Below, piece after piece: positions 35,122 through 46,370 of a stretch of 64,000 bases of DNA. The notes below the pieces were generated by a model, which was not told where the DNA came from, made no database searches, and saw nothing but the letters and a program-made list of their open reading frames with translations. A program made the position numbers and the translations under genes. The stretch comes from Microvelia longipes (Eukaryota > Arthropoda > Insecta > Hemiptera > Veliidae). Positions within the stretch are counted from its first letter, which is position 1; every line of letters begins with the position of its first letter. The stretch covers positions 40,344,557 through 40,408,556 of the forward strand of contig JACMZG010001913.1 in assembly GCA_018340805.1 (NCBI GenBank). The letters run 5' to 3'.

Positions 35122-37005
35122 ATGCCATTCCATTGGCCTTCTCATAAGTACCTAGGACCCGGGACATCGGACTTTACACAAGAGCCAGTAGACCGAGACG
35201 ACAGTATTGCACGTGAGCACGATTTGAATTATAATTTTGCTGTATCAGGTGAAGAAATACACGACGCTGATAGACAGGCTATTAGCGAATTTTGGTCTGA
35301 TTTTACTAACACTGGAAACGTACATTCTTTAGTTGGATCTATCGGTTTAGGAGTTAAATATGGTACAGAATCATTATTTAAATCTACATTGTACCCTAGA
35401 ATGAACTCATCTTCTATAAACAAAGCTATTTATTCGTTGCGACAAAGATATTTAAGTAGATACGCTAGAGAACATAATATAAGTTACCAAGAAGCTCAAA
35501 GAAATCAACGTGAGATACTAAACAGTAGTGCTGATTACTTATCTCAAATCCAAGAACTACGAGACAGTGTTAATAATCCAAACACTTTTCAAAGTGCTAG
35601 CGATAGATTAAATAAACAAAGAGGATTAGGAAGACCTGCTGCTACATCAACTCAAAATCCCGGAACTAGTAATCAAGATAACGAAGAAACATTAAATCCC
35701 GAGAATTATTTTGAAGATATGGACTTATTTAATAACGTTAATACACAAATGGATACCGTCGATGGGGCCAGTGATAAAAAACAACAAAGCGGTGGTGGAG
35801 GTGCAACTGTCGGTGGACCTTCCGTGATGGGCCAAGCTCAACAATTGCAAATTTTACATAATCCTAATATTAAGCCTCAAACGATTACCATTAGGCATTC
35901 ACATCTATTCCAGACCTGGGGTTATAAATTTAAAATGTGGGAGAATACTACGGTAAATAAATCGTACTTATTACATTATCCTCTGGCTCTTTTACCTGTG
36001 GACTTATTACCTTTTTACTTATCTCCATCTGAGTTTGAAAACTTACCCAAAGGTTGTTTTGTAGAACAAGTATTTGTTAAAGTGACACCTAAAGGAATAC
36101 GTTGTAGTTTTGATACTGGTACTACAATAAGTAGTAGCGCTAATAATCAGCAAACCTTGTTCGGTATATCTTCTGTGGGGTTGAACCATAAATATCTCCT
36201 ACGTCACAGATTAGTAAAGCACAATGCTACTAAGCCCATGGAGCCACAGTATGAATTAATAAAAGAGGATAATGTAAAAGATTTAGTTGATCGTTTGTGG
36301 GGACCCACTACTGAAAAGTTTCCTAACATTGAATATCCTACTTGTTTGTGGACTATACGTTCTTTACCATTTTATACTAGTTTCCATTTTCCATTTGAAG
36401 GCAATACAGGTAATACCATTTTTAGTTTAGATACTGGGCTGATTGACTTAACTTCTAACACAAATGTGTTTAATATTTTAGACCATAAAGATGTACCATG
36501 TATCAATTACTCTTACAAACCAAAGTTTTCTCCATGTAAGGTAAAACAAAACATAGTTGGTACTGATAATATTGTAAAAGGTACAGATATTTGGCTAGGA
36601 AATAATTATACTATTAGAAATACCAGCGTGACAGTTGACGGTGGTAAAATTAATTTTACTGATTCGCCTGTGTCATGGGAACATGACAATGAATACATAG
36701 TTCCATTAGAACAAGCTACTTATAAATCAACACCTAAACATGTTTTTCACTCTACGTCTCAGCCTCAAGTTCATATTGGCATTTTACCTGTACAAAGTAA
36801 CGCCCCATCTGATGTAAGTCCAGATTTTGTGAATGCCTCTGCTATATTTTATATAGAAACAGAAATTGTTATCAAAACTGATATCAATTCAATCTTTAAT
36901 CGTGCCAATATCGCTTGTCATATGGATTCAGTTTATGATCGTCAATATGATGTCACCAATATGTATAATACTGAACATTATGCTGGTATGCTTAATGTAA
37001 CTTAA
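35122..37005 (+). CDS. VP: Endogenous densovirus capsid protein with PLA2 domain, intact ORF
   Basis: A parvoviral minor/major capsid ORF of 627 codons, uninterrupted. The ATG at 35122 is chosen because the upstream in-frame GTG at 35116 is not a usual eukaryotic start. Residues 9-37 carry the phospholipase A2 signature of the VP1-unique region: calcium loop YLGPGT, then catalytic REHDLNY. In exogenous parvoviruses this activity breaches endosomes. A glycine-rich linker (SGGGGATVGG) lies near residue 222, before the expected jelly-roll capsid region. PLA2 and capsid are in one ORF, whereas some ambisense densoviruses split it. Convergent with NS1. An intact frame suggests recent insertion. 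Expression or particle formation is not implied. Confidence 0.9.
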   Translation: MPFHWPSHKYLGPGTSDFTQEPVDRDDSIAREHDLNYNFAVSGEEIHDADRQAISEFWSDFTNTGNVHSLVGSIGLGVKYGTESLFKSTLYPRMNSSSINKAIYSLRQRYLSRYAREHNISYQEAQRNQREILNSSADYLSQIQELRDSVNNPNTFQSASDRLNKQRGLGRPAATSTQNPGTSNQDNEETLNPENYFEDMDLFNNVNTQMDTVDGASDKKQQSGGGGATVGGPSVMGQAQQLQILHNPNIKPQTITIRHSHLFQTWGYKFKMWENTTVNKSYLLHYPLALLPVDLLPFYLSPSEFENLPKGCFVEQVFVKVTPKGIRCSFDTGTTISSSANNQQTLFGISSVGLNHKYLLRHRLVKHNATKPMEPQYELIKEDNVKDLVDRLWGPTTEKFPNIEYPTCLWTIRSLPFYTSFHFPFEGNTGNTIFSLDTGLIDLTSNTNVFNILDHKDVPCINYSYKPKFSPCKVKQNIVGTDNIVKGTDIWLGNNYTIRNTSVTVDGGKINFTDSPVSWEHDNEYIVPLEQATYKSTPKHVFHSTSQPQVHIGILPVQSNAPSDVSPDFVNASAIFYIETEIVIKTDINSIFNRANIACHMDSVYDRQYDVTNMYNTEHYAGMLNVT

Positions 37006-37124
37006 ATTTAAAGGAATAGGAAATTGTAAAAAAAACAATAATTAAAGAATATGCACTTTATTTGTTCTTAACAATATATACAAGTTTAATAAAATAATTA
37101 AAATCAGTAAAATGTGTTTTATTT
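37006..37124. terminator. Convergent polyadenylation region of VP and NS1, copy 3
   Basis: 119 bp between the two stop codons. AATAAA for the capsid transcript lies at 37088-37093. The complementary strand has AATAAAAATAAAAC overlapping and following the NS1 stop. Both genes end here tail-to-tail. Confidence 0.65.
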
Positions 37125-38590
37125 TTATTCCATATCCTCTATCATCATTATATTATATTTAACAAACAAATCGTAAACGGCAACAGGTAATATTTTTTTA
37201 TTAAATTCATTAAAGTCGTATTTATGAAATGTTATTTTATACATGCGACAGTTAAATTCATCATTATCAGGAAAAACATATCTGTTTGTACAAACAATAA
37301 CAGGTGTCCTTTGAACAACCTGATATTCCTCATACTTAATGTTACATGATAATTGAGCTCCTGAAAAGAGAAGCTTGAAAGTTTCAAATGCTTGTGGCTC
37401 AACGTTGGGTTCGTCAAATATTAACATATTGCGAGATATGGCGTCTTGGAATGGAAATTGAGAATATCTATTGAAATTTGAAATTATTCCATAATTAATC
37501 ATGAATTCTGCACATATTTGTGTGAACCACGTTTTTCCGCAATCGGGAAGTCCAAAGATATGCAAACAGTTTCTTTTTCCTGATTGTTTAGATAATAATA
37601 AATATAAAAATGTAAGAAATGATTTTAATGAGATTGAATTACACGAACATTGATGATTTAAAAATGCTTCAAAAAGCTCTAATGACGTTTCTCTATTGTA
37701 ATATATGTCTTCAACGTTACCGTTAGTAGCAGAGTATAAACGAATATATTTGTCATCAATATGACGCTCTATTATTTCATTAAATGTTTGGCAAGCCAAA
37801 TTAAATTTATTTATATTTAAACAGATCTTTACAAGAGGATGGCTTGGTAATAAATGTCCAAATTCGCTGTCTAACCAAACTCTACTACGGCAAGTAATGT
37901 TCAAGGGCGTTATTACATATTTTTTGAAGAACGCCAAAAGACTTTTTTTGAGGTTTCCTTTTTCTTTGGGTCCGCTTCCAATGAATTTCGCATTTTGTCC
38001 ATTATATTCCTTAACTGCTGAAGGAGCATCATTTCCTTGCCCTCCTGCAAAACATATTGAGTCTTCACTAATTGCCGTCTCCACCACTGGTCCTTTTCGA
38101 GTCCGACTAAGTCCGACACCCGGTACATAGTTATTTGTGTCATGTATGTACCTCGTCTCCCCTCTACCTCTGTAGTAGAGCATATATCTCGGTTGTACCG
38201 TGAGATATATGAGGAGATGCTTGAATCGAGACTCGCTGAACTCGAATAAGTGAAAAATTCGCTTATATTTGCTGGGGACGTACCTTGCTGCTCCTGGGTA
38301 GAACTGAAGGATGTGCTGGGCCCAGCTGCATCTACACTGTCCGTTTGAGTAGGAGCAATCATGAATGATGTGGAGGTGGTCAAATCCCTCGATGAAGTGG
38401 ATTGACACGATAACAACGCTATTTGTCTTTCCTCGACGAATTTCTTGCAATATGCTCTTAATTCGTCGAGAATCGAGTTTAACGTTGTGGATGGGCACAA
38501 TGAAGTGCACAATCCGTCTACCTCTTTTGATATACAGGAAATCACTTCTTGCTTGGTCGAGCAGGGATTCAATGTCTCGTTCTGTTTCGT
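37125..38590 (-). pseudogene. NS1: Densovirus NS1, copy 3, 5'-truncated but open
   Basis: The frame is open from the break near 38590 to the stop at 37125. It covers about the last 488 residues of NS1, including the HUH motif (HLHIIHDC), the following cysteine patch and the complete SF3 helicase (GLPDCGKTW near 37530-37556; NMLIFDEPN; VIVCTNR). The first ~70 codons, the start codon, the promoter and the NS-side terminal repeat are missing. At 38591 the sequence jumps to a second copy of an internal NS1 segment. There is no natural ATG at the 5' end, so normal expression is unlikely. Confidence 0.85.
37913..38590 (-). pseudogene. NS2: Densovirus NS2-like frame, copy 3, 5'-truncated
   Basis: It overlaps NS1 in another frame and is uninterrupted from the break to the stop at 37913-37915. 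Codon-for-codon it matches the copy 2 NS2 frame downstream of 24904. Its preservation in two copies in the same relative frame supports a genuine second NS product and not a chance overlap. Confidence 0.65.
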
Positions 38591-38729
38591 TTTTCCTGAT
38601 TGTTTAGATAATAATAAATATAAAAATGTAAGAAATGATTTTAATGAGATTGAATTACACGAACACTGATGATTTAAAAATGCTTCAAAAAGCTCTAATG
38701 ACGTTTCTCTATTGTAATATATGTCTATA
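38591..38729 (-). repeat. Duplicated internal NS1 segment (139 bp)
   Basis: It repeats 37577-37715 in the same orientation with one substitution. It is joined at 'ttttcctgattg' to the NS 5' region and at 'taatatatgtct' to host-like DNA. Because it is in frame with the NS2 reading frame across the junction, it makes a chimeric open stretch from about 38740 to 37913 that has a GTG but no ATG start. Confidence 0.85.
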
Positions 38730-39084
38730 CAATAGTACACTATTGTAAAATAAAACTTGTGCCTTAATTCTTAAAAACTGATATTTAATTCTTATTTTAA
38801 CTTAACAGTTTTTTATACAGTAATTAAAAACTAAACTTAAAATTTAAGTGAGTAGTGATTTGAAGTAGAAGACAGTCACGCCGTCCCATGGCAATACTGA
38901 TGGATGGGATTTGTAATAAAAGTTGGCAGACTGTATTTGGTGATCACAGAAATAATTAACTGGCAATTAATACTCAATTAATATTGACTATAAAGATGTA
39001 ATGTGTAAGTTGTCATATGAATCTTTGTAATATATTCGTTATGGTTCTAATAAATTGAAGGTGAGATTAAACACAAAGTCAATT
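38730..39084. other. Non-coding spacer between copy 3 and satellite
   Basis: AT-rich DNA with no viral homology; it lacks the expected NS promoter and terminal repeat. No feature seen. Confidence 0.6.
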
Positions 39085-41990
39085 TAAAAGACTTATCAAA
39101 ACATTGTACTATATCTCAGTCTGTTTGGTATACTGAACTATTACACTCTCACTCTGGCTAACTACACTTATCAAAACATTGTACTATATCTCAGTCTGCA
39201 TGGTATACTGAACTATTACACTCTCACTCTGGCTAAATACACTTATCAAAACATTGTACTATATCTCAGTCTGCTTGGTATAACTGAACTATTACACTCA
39301 CACTCTGGCTAACTACACTTATCAAAACATTGTACTATATCTCAGTCTGTTTGGTATACTGAACTATTACACTCACACTCTGGCTAACTACACTTATCAA
39401 AACATTGTACTATATCTCAGTCTGCTTGGTATACTGAACTATTACACTCACACTCTGGCTAACTACACTTATCAAAACATTGTACTATATCTCAGTCTGT
39501 TTAGTATACTGAACTATTACACTCTCACTCTGGCTAACTACACTTATCAAAACATTGTACTATATCTCAGTCTGTTTGGTATTCTGAACTATTACACTCT
39601 CACTCTGGCTAACTATACTTATCAAAACATTGTACTATATCTCAGTCTGTTTGGTATTCTGAACTATTACACTCTCACTCTGGCTAACTACACTTATCAA
39701 AACATTGTACTATATCTCAGTCTGTTTGGTATTCTGAACTATTACACTCTCACTCTGGCTAACTACACTTATCAAAACATTGTACTATATCTCATCTGTT
39801 TGGTATACTGAACTATTACACTCTCACTCTGGCTAACTATACTTATCAAAACATTGTACTATATCTCAGTCTGTTTGGTATTCTGAACTATTACACTCTC
39901 ACTCTGGCTAACTACACTTATCAAAATTGTACTATATCTCAGTCTGTTTGGTATTCTGAACTATTACACTCTCACTCTGGCTAACTACACTTATCAAACA
40001 TTGTACTATCTCAGTCTGTTTGGTATCTGAACTATTACACTCTCACTCTGGCTAACTATACTTATCAAAACATTGTACTATATCTCAGTCTGTTGGTATT
40101 CTGAACTATTACACTCTCACTCTGGCTAACTACACTTATCAAAATTGTACTATATCTCAGTCTGTTTGGTATTCTGAACTATTACACTCTCACTCTGGCT
40201 AACTACACTTATCAAAACATTGTACTATATCTCAGTCTGTTTGGTATTCTGAACTATTACACTCTCACTCTGGCTAACTACACTTATCAAAACATTGTAC
40301 TATATCTCAGTCTGTTTGGTATTCTGAACTATTACACTCTCACTCTGGCTAACTACACTTATCAAAACATTGTACTATATCTCAGTCTGTTTGTATTCTG
40401 AACTATTACACTCCACTCTGGCTAACTACACTTATCAAAACATTGTACTATATCTCAGTCTGTTTGGTATACTGAACTATTACACTCTCACTCTGGCTAA
40501 CTATACTTATCAAAACATTGTACTATATCTCAGTCTGTTGGTATACTGAACTATTACACTCACTCTGGCTAACTACACTTATCAAAACATTGTCTAATCT
40601 CAATACTGAACTATTACACTCTCACTCTGGCTAACTACTTATCAAAACATTGTATCTCAATACTGACTATTACACTCTCACTGGCTAACTACACTTATCA
40701 AAACATTGTACTATATCTCAGTCTGTTTGGTATACTGAACTATTACACTCTCACTCTGGCTAACTACACTTATCAAACATTGTACTATATCTCAGTCTGT
40801 TTGGTATTCTGAACTATTACACTCTCACTCTGGCTAACTACACTTATCAAAACATTGTACTATATCTCAGTCTGTTTGGTATTCTGAACTATTACACTCT
40901 CACTCTGGCTAACTACACTTATCAAACATTGTACTATATCTCAGTCTGTTTGGTATTCTGAACTATTACACTCTCACTCTGGCTAACTACACTTATCAAA
41001 ACATTGTACTATAGTCGTTTGGTATACTGAACTATTACACTCTCACTCTGGCTAACTATACTTATCAAAACATGTGTACTGAACTATTACACTCACTCTG
41101 TCTGTTTCTCAGTCTGTTTGGTATACTGAACTATTACACTCTCACTCTGGCTAACTATACTTATCAAAACATTGTACTATATCTCAGTCTGTTTGGTATA
41201 CTGAACTATTACACTCTCACTCTGGCTAACTACACTTATCAAAACATTGTACTATATCTCAGTCTGTTTGGTATACTGAACTATTACACTCTCACTCTGG
41301 CTAACTACACTTATCAAAACATTGTACTATATCTCAGTCTGTTTGGTAACTGAACTATTACACTCTCACTCTGGCTAACTACACTTATCAAAACATTGTA
41401 CTATATCTCAGTCTGTTTGGTATACTGAACTATTACACTCTCACTCTGGCTAACTACACTTATCAAAACATTGTACTATATCTCAGTCTGTTTGGTATAC
41501 TGAACTATTACACTCTCACTCTGGCTAACTACACTTATCAAACATTGTACTATATCTCAGTCTGTTTGGTATACTGAACTATTACACTCTCACTCTGGCT
41601 AACTACACTTATCAAAACATTGTACTATATCTCAGTCTGTTTGGTATACTGAACTATGGCTAACTACACTTGTACTATATCTCAGTCTGTTTGGTATTCT
41701 GAACTATTACACTCTCACTCTGGCTAACTATACTTATCAAAACATTGTACTATATCTCAGTCTGTTTGGTATACTGAACTATTACACTCTCACTCTGGCT
41801 AACTACACTTATCAAAACATTGTACTATATCTCAGTCTGTTTGGTATTCTGAACTATTACACTCTCACTCTGGCTAACTACACTTATCAAAACATTGTAC
41901 TATATCTCAGTCTGTTTGGTATTCTGAACTATTACACTCTCACTCTGGCTAACTATACTTATTAAAAGATTGTACTATATTTCAGTGTTG
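39085..41990 (+). repeat. 76-bp satellite, right array (~38 units)
   Basis: Unit 'cttatcaaaacattgtacta', 'tatctcagtctgtttggtat', '(a/t)ctgaactattacactctcac', 'tctggctaactacac'. Units are homogeneous, with two recurring variants (GTATACTG versus GTATTCTG) and a few shortened units near 40590-40690 and 41650. The same satellite lies inverted at 28056-28739. The 93-codon open frame at 41072-41353 is a repeat artefact. Confidence 0.95.
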
Positions 41991-42385
41991 TACTATATGT
42001 CGTAATCATTTTAAATATTTTAGTGTTTAGGAATAACACTAATACATTTATATGAATAGATGCAAATTAAATATGATGGCCAGAGGTAAACTCATAGTAC
42101 TTAATAATTAAACATTGAATTTCGTGTATATAAATAAAAACGCTATGCAATTGAGGTTTAAAAGTGTAGTTAAATTTTAGGTTCCAAGTAATTAAAAATA
42201 AAAGCAGTAAGTATTTAAAGTTCAAGGGCCAGTAGTAAAATGTAAGTGTCCTTAAAAGTTAAGTTTCAAGATATTAAAGTTAAAAGTACTTAAATGTATA
42301 CTTACCCTGCCAGGTAAGGATATAATATCATCCATCCAAGGATACCATCCAAGGATATAAGGGATATTGGTAAAGAATTACTTAC
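41991..42385. other. Intron sequence, no feature seen
   Basis: AT-rich DNA between the satellite and the next host exon. It includes a small repeated 'ccatccaaggata' word near 42330-42355. Confidence 0.5.
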
Positions 42386-42535
42386 ACTACTATCATCACC
42401 GATATCATATGGAAAGGATATAGGCGAAGAATATCTCCAAGCATTGGGGCCAATTTGTTTTAAATCAGTACTGTAGTAGTAATCATAGGGCCCAGGTCCA
42501 CACATCCTAATCGTTTGTATCGCTATTTGAGGGCC
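42386..42535 (-). CDS. Exon 1 (of those visible) of a DUF1091-like host gene
   Basis: The 150-nt minus-strand exon has a TACTTTCAG acceptor and an AGTAGT|GTAAGT donor, open throughout and in phase 0 at both ends. It encodes 50 residues including IRMCGPGPYDYYYS and SPISFPYDIGDDSS. Joined to exon 2 it reads SFPYDIGDDSS-GLIVLDVWGGG, matching the family pattern of a short 'P.d..d' segment before the W..GGW patch. It resembles insect DUF1091 / MD-2-related secreted proteins. The signal-peptide exon should lie further upstream (>42535) and was not found. The next exon is ~20.6 kb away across the densovirus cluster. Confidence 0.7.
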
Positions 42536-43395
42536 CTGAAAGTATTAAGCAGTGAGTCTAACATAATATAACTAAAAATAGTACAACTAAGTTAAACTAG
42601 TAATGAGTTACATCAGGAACCCACGTCAGAATCTAATAAAAATTGGTCTGCCATATTGGTTGTCATTTTAAAATTATTGGATATTTTAAAAAAAGTTTCC
42701 TTGTTATACAAATATTTTTTCTACCTAGAAAAAGCTTTGATACAATATGCAACACGATATTTTCCCTTAAAATCTTTTTTTCAATTGGTCTGTCATATTG
42801 GACAGTATTTTAAAAATATCGATCGCACTATAACCAGAAACTTCCGAACTGTTTAGCATTGAAAATTTCTGATTACTATATGCATACTACTTTTCATTAA
42901 AATTGAGTTGAACGTGCTAAACGTCATAACTAAACGTAATGATATTTGTACCGTTGTAGCTATCGTAACAAACTCACACATTGTACAACTTAAAAATAAA
43001 CAAACATACTCTTACATTTGCACAATGAGAAATAAAAAGAAATATCAAATATATCAAACTCTCTTCTGTGGTGGATATTGCTTAAGAGTCAGTACTAATA
43101 CTGGCACCATAAAGGTCTAGGGTTCAAATCCCAGGGTTCGCTCTAGGTTTGCATTAGATAATTGATCAAATATTTTATCGCCAACTTTAAAACACACTTG
43201 GCAGCGTAACGGTCTCCACTTACAGTGAGGTAGTTCCCGCAGGTGTTATCTCTAATAAGCTGCAAGGCTCTAAATGGCCATTATAATTATATTCTAATTA
43301 TTATTATTATGGTTGAGTTTTTTTCTCAGTGTTTCCAAAGGGAGGTACGGACCAAGTCAAGCAATTTTCTTTTTTTATAAATTTGTATTAGACCA
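42536..43395. other. Non-coding, no gene seen
   Basis: AT-rich. A B-box-like 'gggttcaaatccc' near 43120-43135 lacks a matching A box. The 66- and 70-codon open stretches at 42656 and 42908 show no motifs. Confidence 0.45.
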
Positions 43396-43670
43396 AGAGC
43401 CCAGGGGTGTTTTGTTAATAAAAAGTTTAATGGCTGGAACCGGTCTCAATTTTTCGTAAATACCTTTATGAACAAGGATCTGCAATTCTGCTGACTCGTA
43501 TAGGATGTGTGTTCCAGGCAGAACGCACTTTAGGGGTCATAGGTTCTGCCTGGGACACCCATCCCATACGAGTCGGCAGAATTGCAGATCCTTGTTCAGG
43601 AAGGTATTTACAAAAAATTGAGACCAGTTCCAGCCATTAAACTTTTTATTAACAAAACACCCCCTGCTCT
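43396..43670. mobile_element. 275-bp foldback element (long hairpin)
   Basis: Two arms of ~125 bp with few mismatches: 'agagcccaggggtgttttgt' at the left pairs with the complement at 43648-43670, and the pairing continues through 'gatctgcaattctgc' to 'ccaggcagaac'. The loop is about 18 nt near 43524-43541. No ORF. It is either a foldback MITE or a transcribed long hairpin. Confidence 0.85.
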
Positions 43671-43689
43671 TATCATATGCTTTAGTTTA

Positions 43690-43745
43690 TATCTATTATT
43701 ATATTTGTACTTATTATTATTATTATTATTATTATTATTGTTATT
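43690..43745. repeat. (ATT)n microsatellite
   Basis: About 55 bp of TTA/ATT trinucleotide repeat immediately after the foldback element. Confidence 0.9.
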
Positions 43746-43849
43746 ATGCTCTTATCATGAAAATAATTTATAACTTAACCTTCTAGTCAGTCATTCAGGA
43801 ATCACCGTACTATGTTACTCGTATTTATGAGAACAGCTTTTTGAAGAAG

Positions 43850-43912
<63 letters not shown>

Positions 43913-43914
43913 TT
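43850..43914. repeat. (TA)n microsatellite
   Basis: Near-pure TA repeat of ~65 bp. Confidence 0.95.
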
Positions 43915-44019
43915 GAGGCAGATCTAATTGTTATTAAGTTGTTTAGTACAATAGTCTGTGAGAAGATATAAAATTTGTGGGGAAGATAATCGAATTTGAT
44001 TAGAGTTTGACACAAATAT

Positions 44020-45880
44020 GCCTGTTTCCTAGGAGATTTAAGCTAAAACTTGTAACCTTCCATTGTTTTTTAATAAAATTCTATGAAAATCGATAATAAT
44101 CACCAGTCTACACTTGTACATTTTTTACAAATTATTAGCAAACTTGTAGCAGTTTAATTTTAGTATACATGAATTGTACTTTCGTGAAACGGAGCCCTAA
44201 TTTGATGTTTGGTTTAAAATTGTGGAACAATAACAATAACTATTATCATCATCTAATTGTTATTATTATTATTATTATAATGATGCTAATACCCATAGAT
44301 ATATATACTAGAGGGGGCATAGCCTATTTAAATACATTGAGAAGCCTGAAACATCTTTTTGGGGCTCTCAGGGGCTCTGTGTAACCTCATTGAAACTTTC
44401 TTCAAGAGTAAGTTAAGGTTATAATAAATCAATTTATTTCGGCTTCCCGCATATTGCTTGTGTTTTGATTTGTATTTTTAACGTTCTACTATAATTTATT
44501 ATAATTTTGTACTGATTATTTGATTATATTTATAAGCGAAGGTGCTGGTCAGGTTATTTTTTTGATGTTTCAATATTCAATCAATAGGACCCCTCTAGTA
44601 ATAATATCTCTATGATAATACCGTTGTAGCTGCCGTAATAAATAAGCATATAGCACCACTTACTAATAAATTAACTTACCTTTGCATTCGCATAATGGAA
44701 AGTAAAAAGAAATATCAAAAATAATGATAGCACACCCATTTGACAATATTTAAAAAAATATGTATAACAATAATTTATTACTTTGCAAATATCTATTAAT
44801 AAAGAAGAAGAAAAACTTGAAGACTATCTATTCATATAAACAATCCACACGACTAAAACAATAATAAGAAAATAGAGAAGTCAAAAAATAATTAAATTAT
44901 ATCAAATGCTCCTCATAAAATTGGTGAAAAATAAATGTAGCTATGATAGCAACAGCGCACACTAATTTTCTGATGTTTTTCCCGATAAATATTATTTATC
45001 ATTTTACGATTAAAAATGTTATCACGATTAACGATAAAATCTTAAATATAATTATTATATCAGATCAGATAGATCTGTTTTACTGGTCGAATTTTTAAAG
45101 TGGATATTTTATGAAATAGAATACAATTCAATGATGCTGATTAGATTATAATCGAAATAATAATTCGAAGGAAGCTATAAAGATCGCATTTTTAATTAGT
45201 TATGTAATTCAATTAATATATTAAACTTCAAAAGTTCGAAGTCGATGAATTTTGAAGTTCGTTTAGGAATAAGAGTTGATTGTTGAGGCACATTAATGAG
45301 GTAGCGGGGGAGGAGAAAGGAGGGACGGATCCCGCATGCCTTGTTATTTCCACATTATAGATACAGGGTGGAACATTTCAGATGCCCCAATATGATATCC
45401 TTTAAACAAGAGGCACAACAACAAATTGTACCTGTGTTAATTCGTTTTTATGAGACGTTCTAGTTGAGTTTTTATTATTTCTACATTTTTTGAGTATTTA
45501 AGCTTTATCGTTATCTTTACATTTTTTAGACATTAAGTAAAATAGTGTGTAATAATTTAAAATATGACGTGTTGATCAAAAACTTCTTTGTATTTTTTAT
45601 CTCAATAAAATGGTTTATTTTACTGTTGGCTGCTGCGTTGCGTCGACGCTCCAAGTGGTTGTTGTACTTTATCGGTGCCTCATATTACTATTTTATAAGT
45701 GGCATACTGCCACGATATAAGCGAATTTTCAAACGTATTAGTCAAAATACGCGATTTGCTTACATTATATTGTATATGTCAATCAATAACACATGAATTA
45801 TTACTGATAATAAAATTTAACTTTTAATTCATAGTAGTGTTTTTACACGTGTAAAAAATTTCAGCTCGATCTAAACACTT
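44020..45880. other. Non-coding repeat-like DNA
   Basis: AT-rich. The block 'tgtactttatcggtgcctcatattactattttataagtggc' region (45660-45725) is repeated in diverged form at 60003-60065, so the 83-codon open stretch at 45545-45796 is probably a repeat artefact. No gene called. Confidence 0.45.
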
Positions 45881-45977
45881 CTTAAAGGTTAAATTTAAGA
45901 TATCTTAAATTGTTGTGTGTTGTAAGAAACATGTATATGTGTGTGTCTGTGAGTGTGTTATCATCGTTGCTCCCAGT

Positions 45978-46224
45978 CAGTGGCATAACTAAGGGCTCGC
46001 ACGGGCCTGCAATGCGGGGGGGCCCCAACGGTTAGGGACCCCCAAAAAGATAAAGTACAAAAAAGTAAATGTATTAATAAAATGGTTCCATACCACAGTA
46101 GAGATTTATTTAGATGGCTGGTTATTGTTCTAAATTGTTTATATTATACTGCTCAAATGTTTAAACATTAATTTGTGACATTAAGGTACGGTACGTCTTT
46201 TTTGTGACTAGTTTATTTATTTAT

Positions 46225-46313
<89 letters not shown>

Positions 46314-46370
46314 GGGCCCCTGAAAATATCTTGCGGGGGGGGGGGTCCACATGATGTAGTTACGCCCCTG
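45978..46370. mobile_element. hAT-like MITE with 8-bp target duplication
   Basis: The termini are CAGTGGCATAACTA... and ...TAGTTACGCCCCTG, inverted repeats of the CAGNGGCGTA type. Identical 8-bp CTCCCAGT flanks lie at 45970-45977 and 46371-46378. The 8-bp duplication plus CA...TG termini indicate the hAT superfamily. The interior is GC-rich at its ends with a ~85-bp (TA)n core. It is inserted in a family A repeat. Confidence 0.85.
46228..46310. repeat. (TA)n core of the MITE
   Basis: Pure TA repeat forming the centre of the hAT-like MITE. Confidence 0.95.

Noticed and set aside
41072..41353. 93-codon ORF with repeated peptide
   Set aside because: It is three units of the 76-bp satellite in an open frame because of local indels; other units break it.
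43080..43140. tRNA gene suggested by 'gggttcaaatccc'
   Set aside because: Only a B-box-like word is present; no A box, acceptor pairing or cloverleaf. The patches at 11540 and 55300 were rejected for the same reason.
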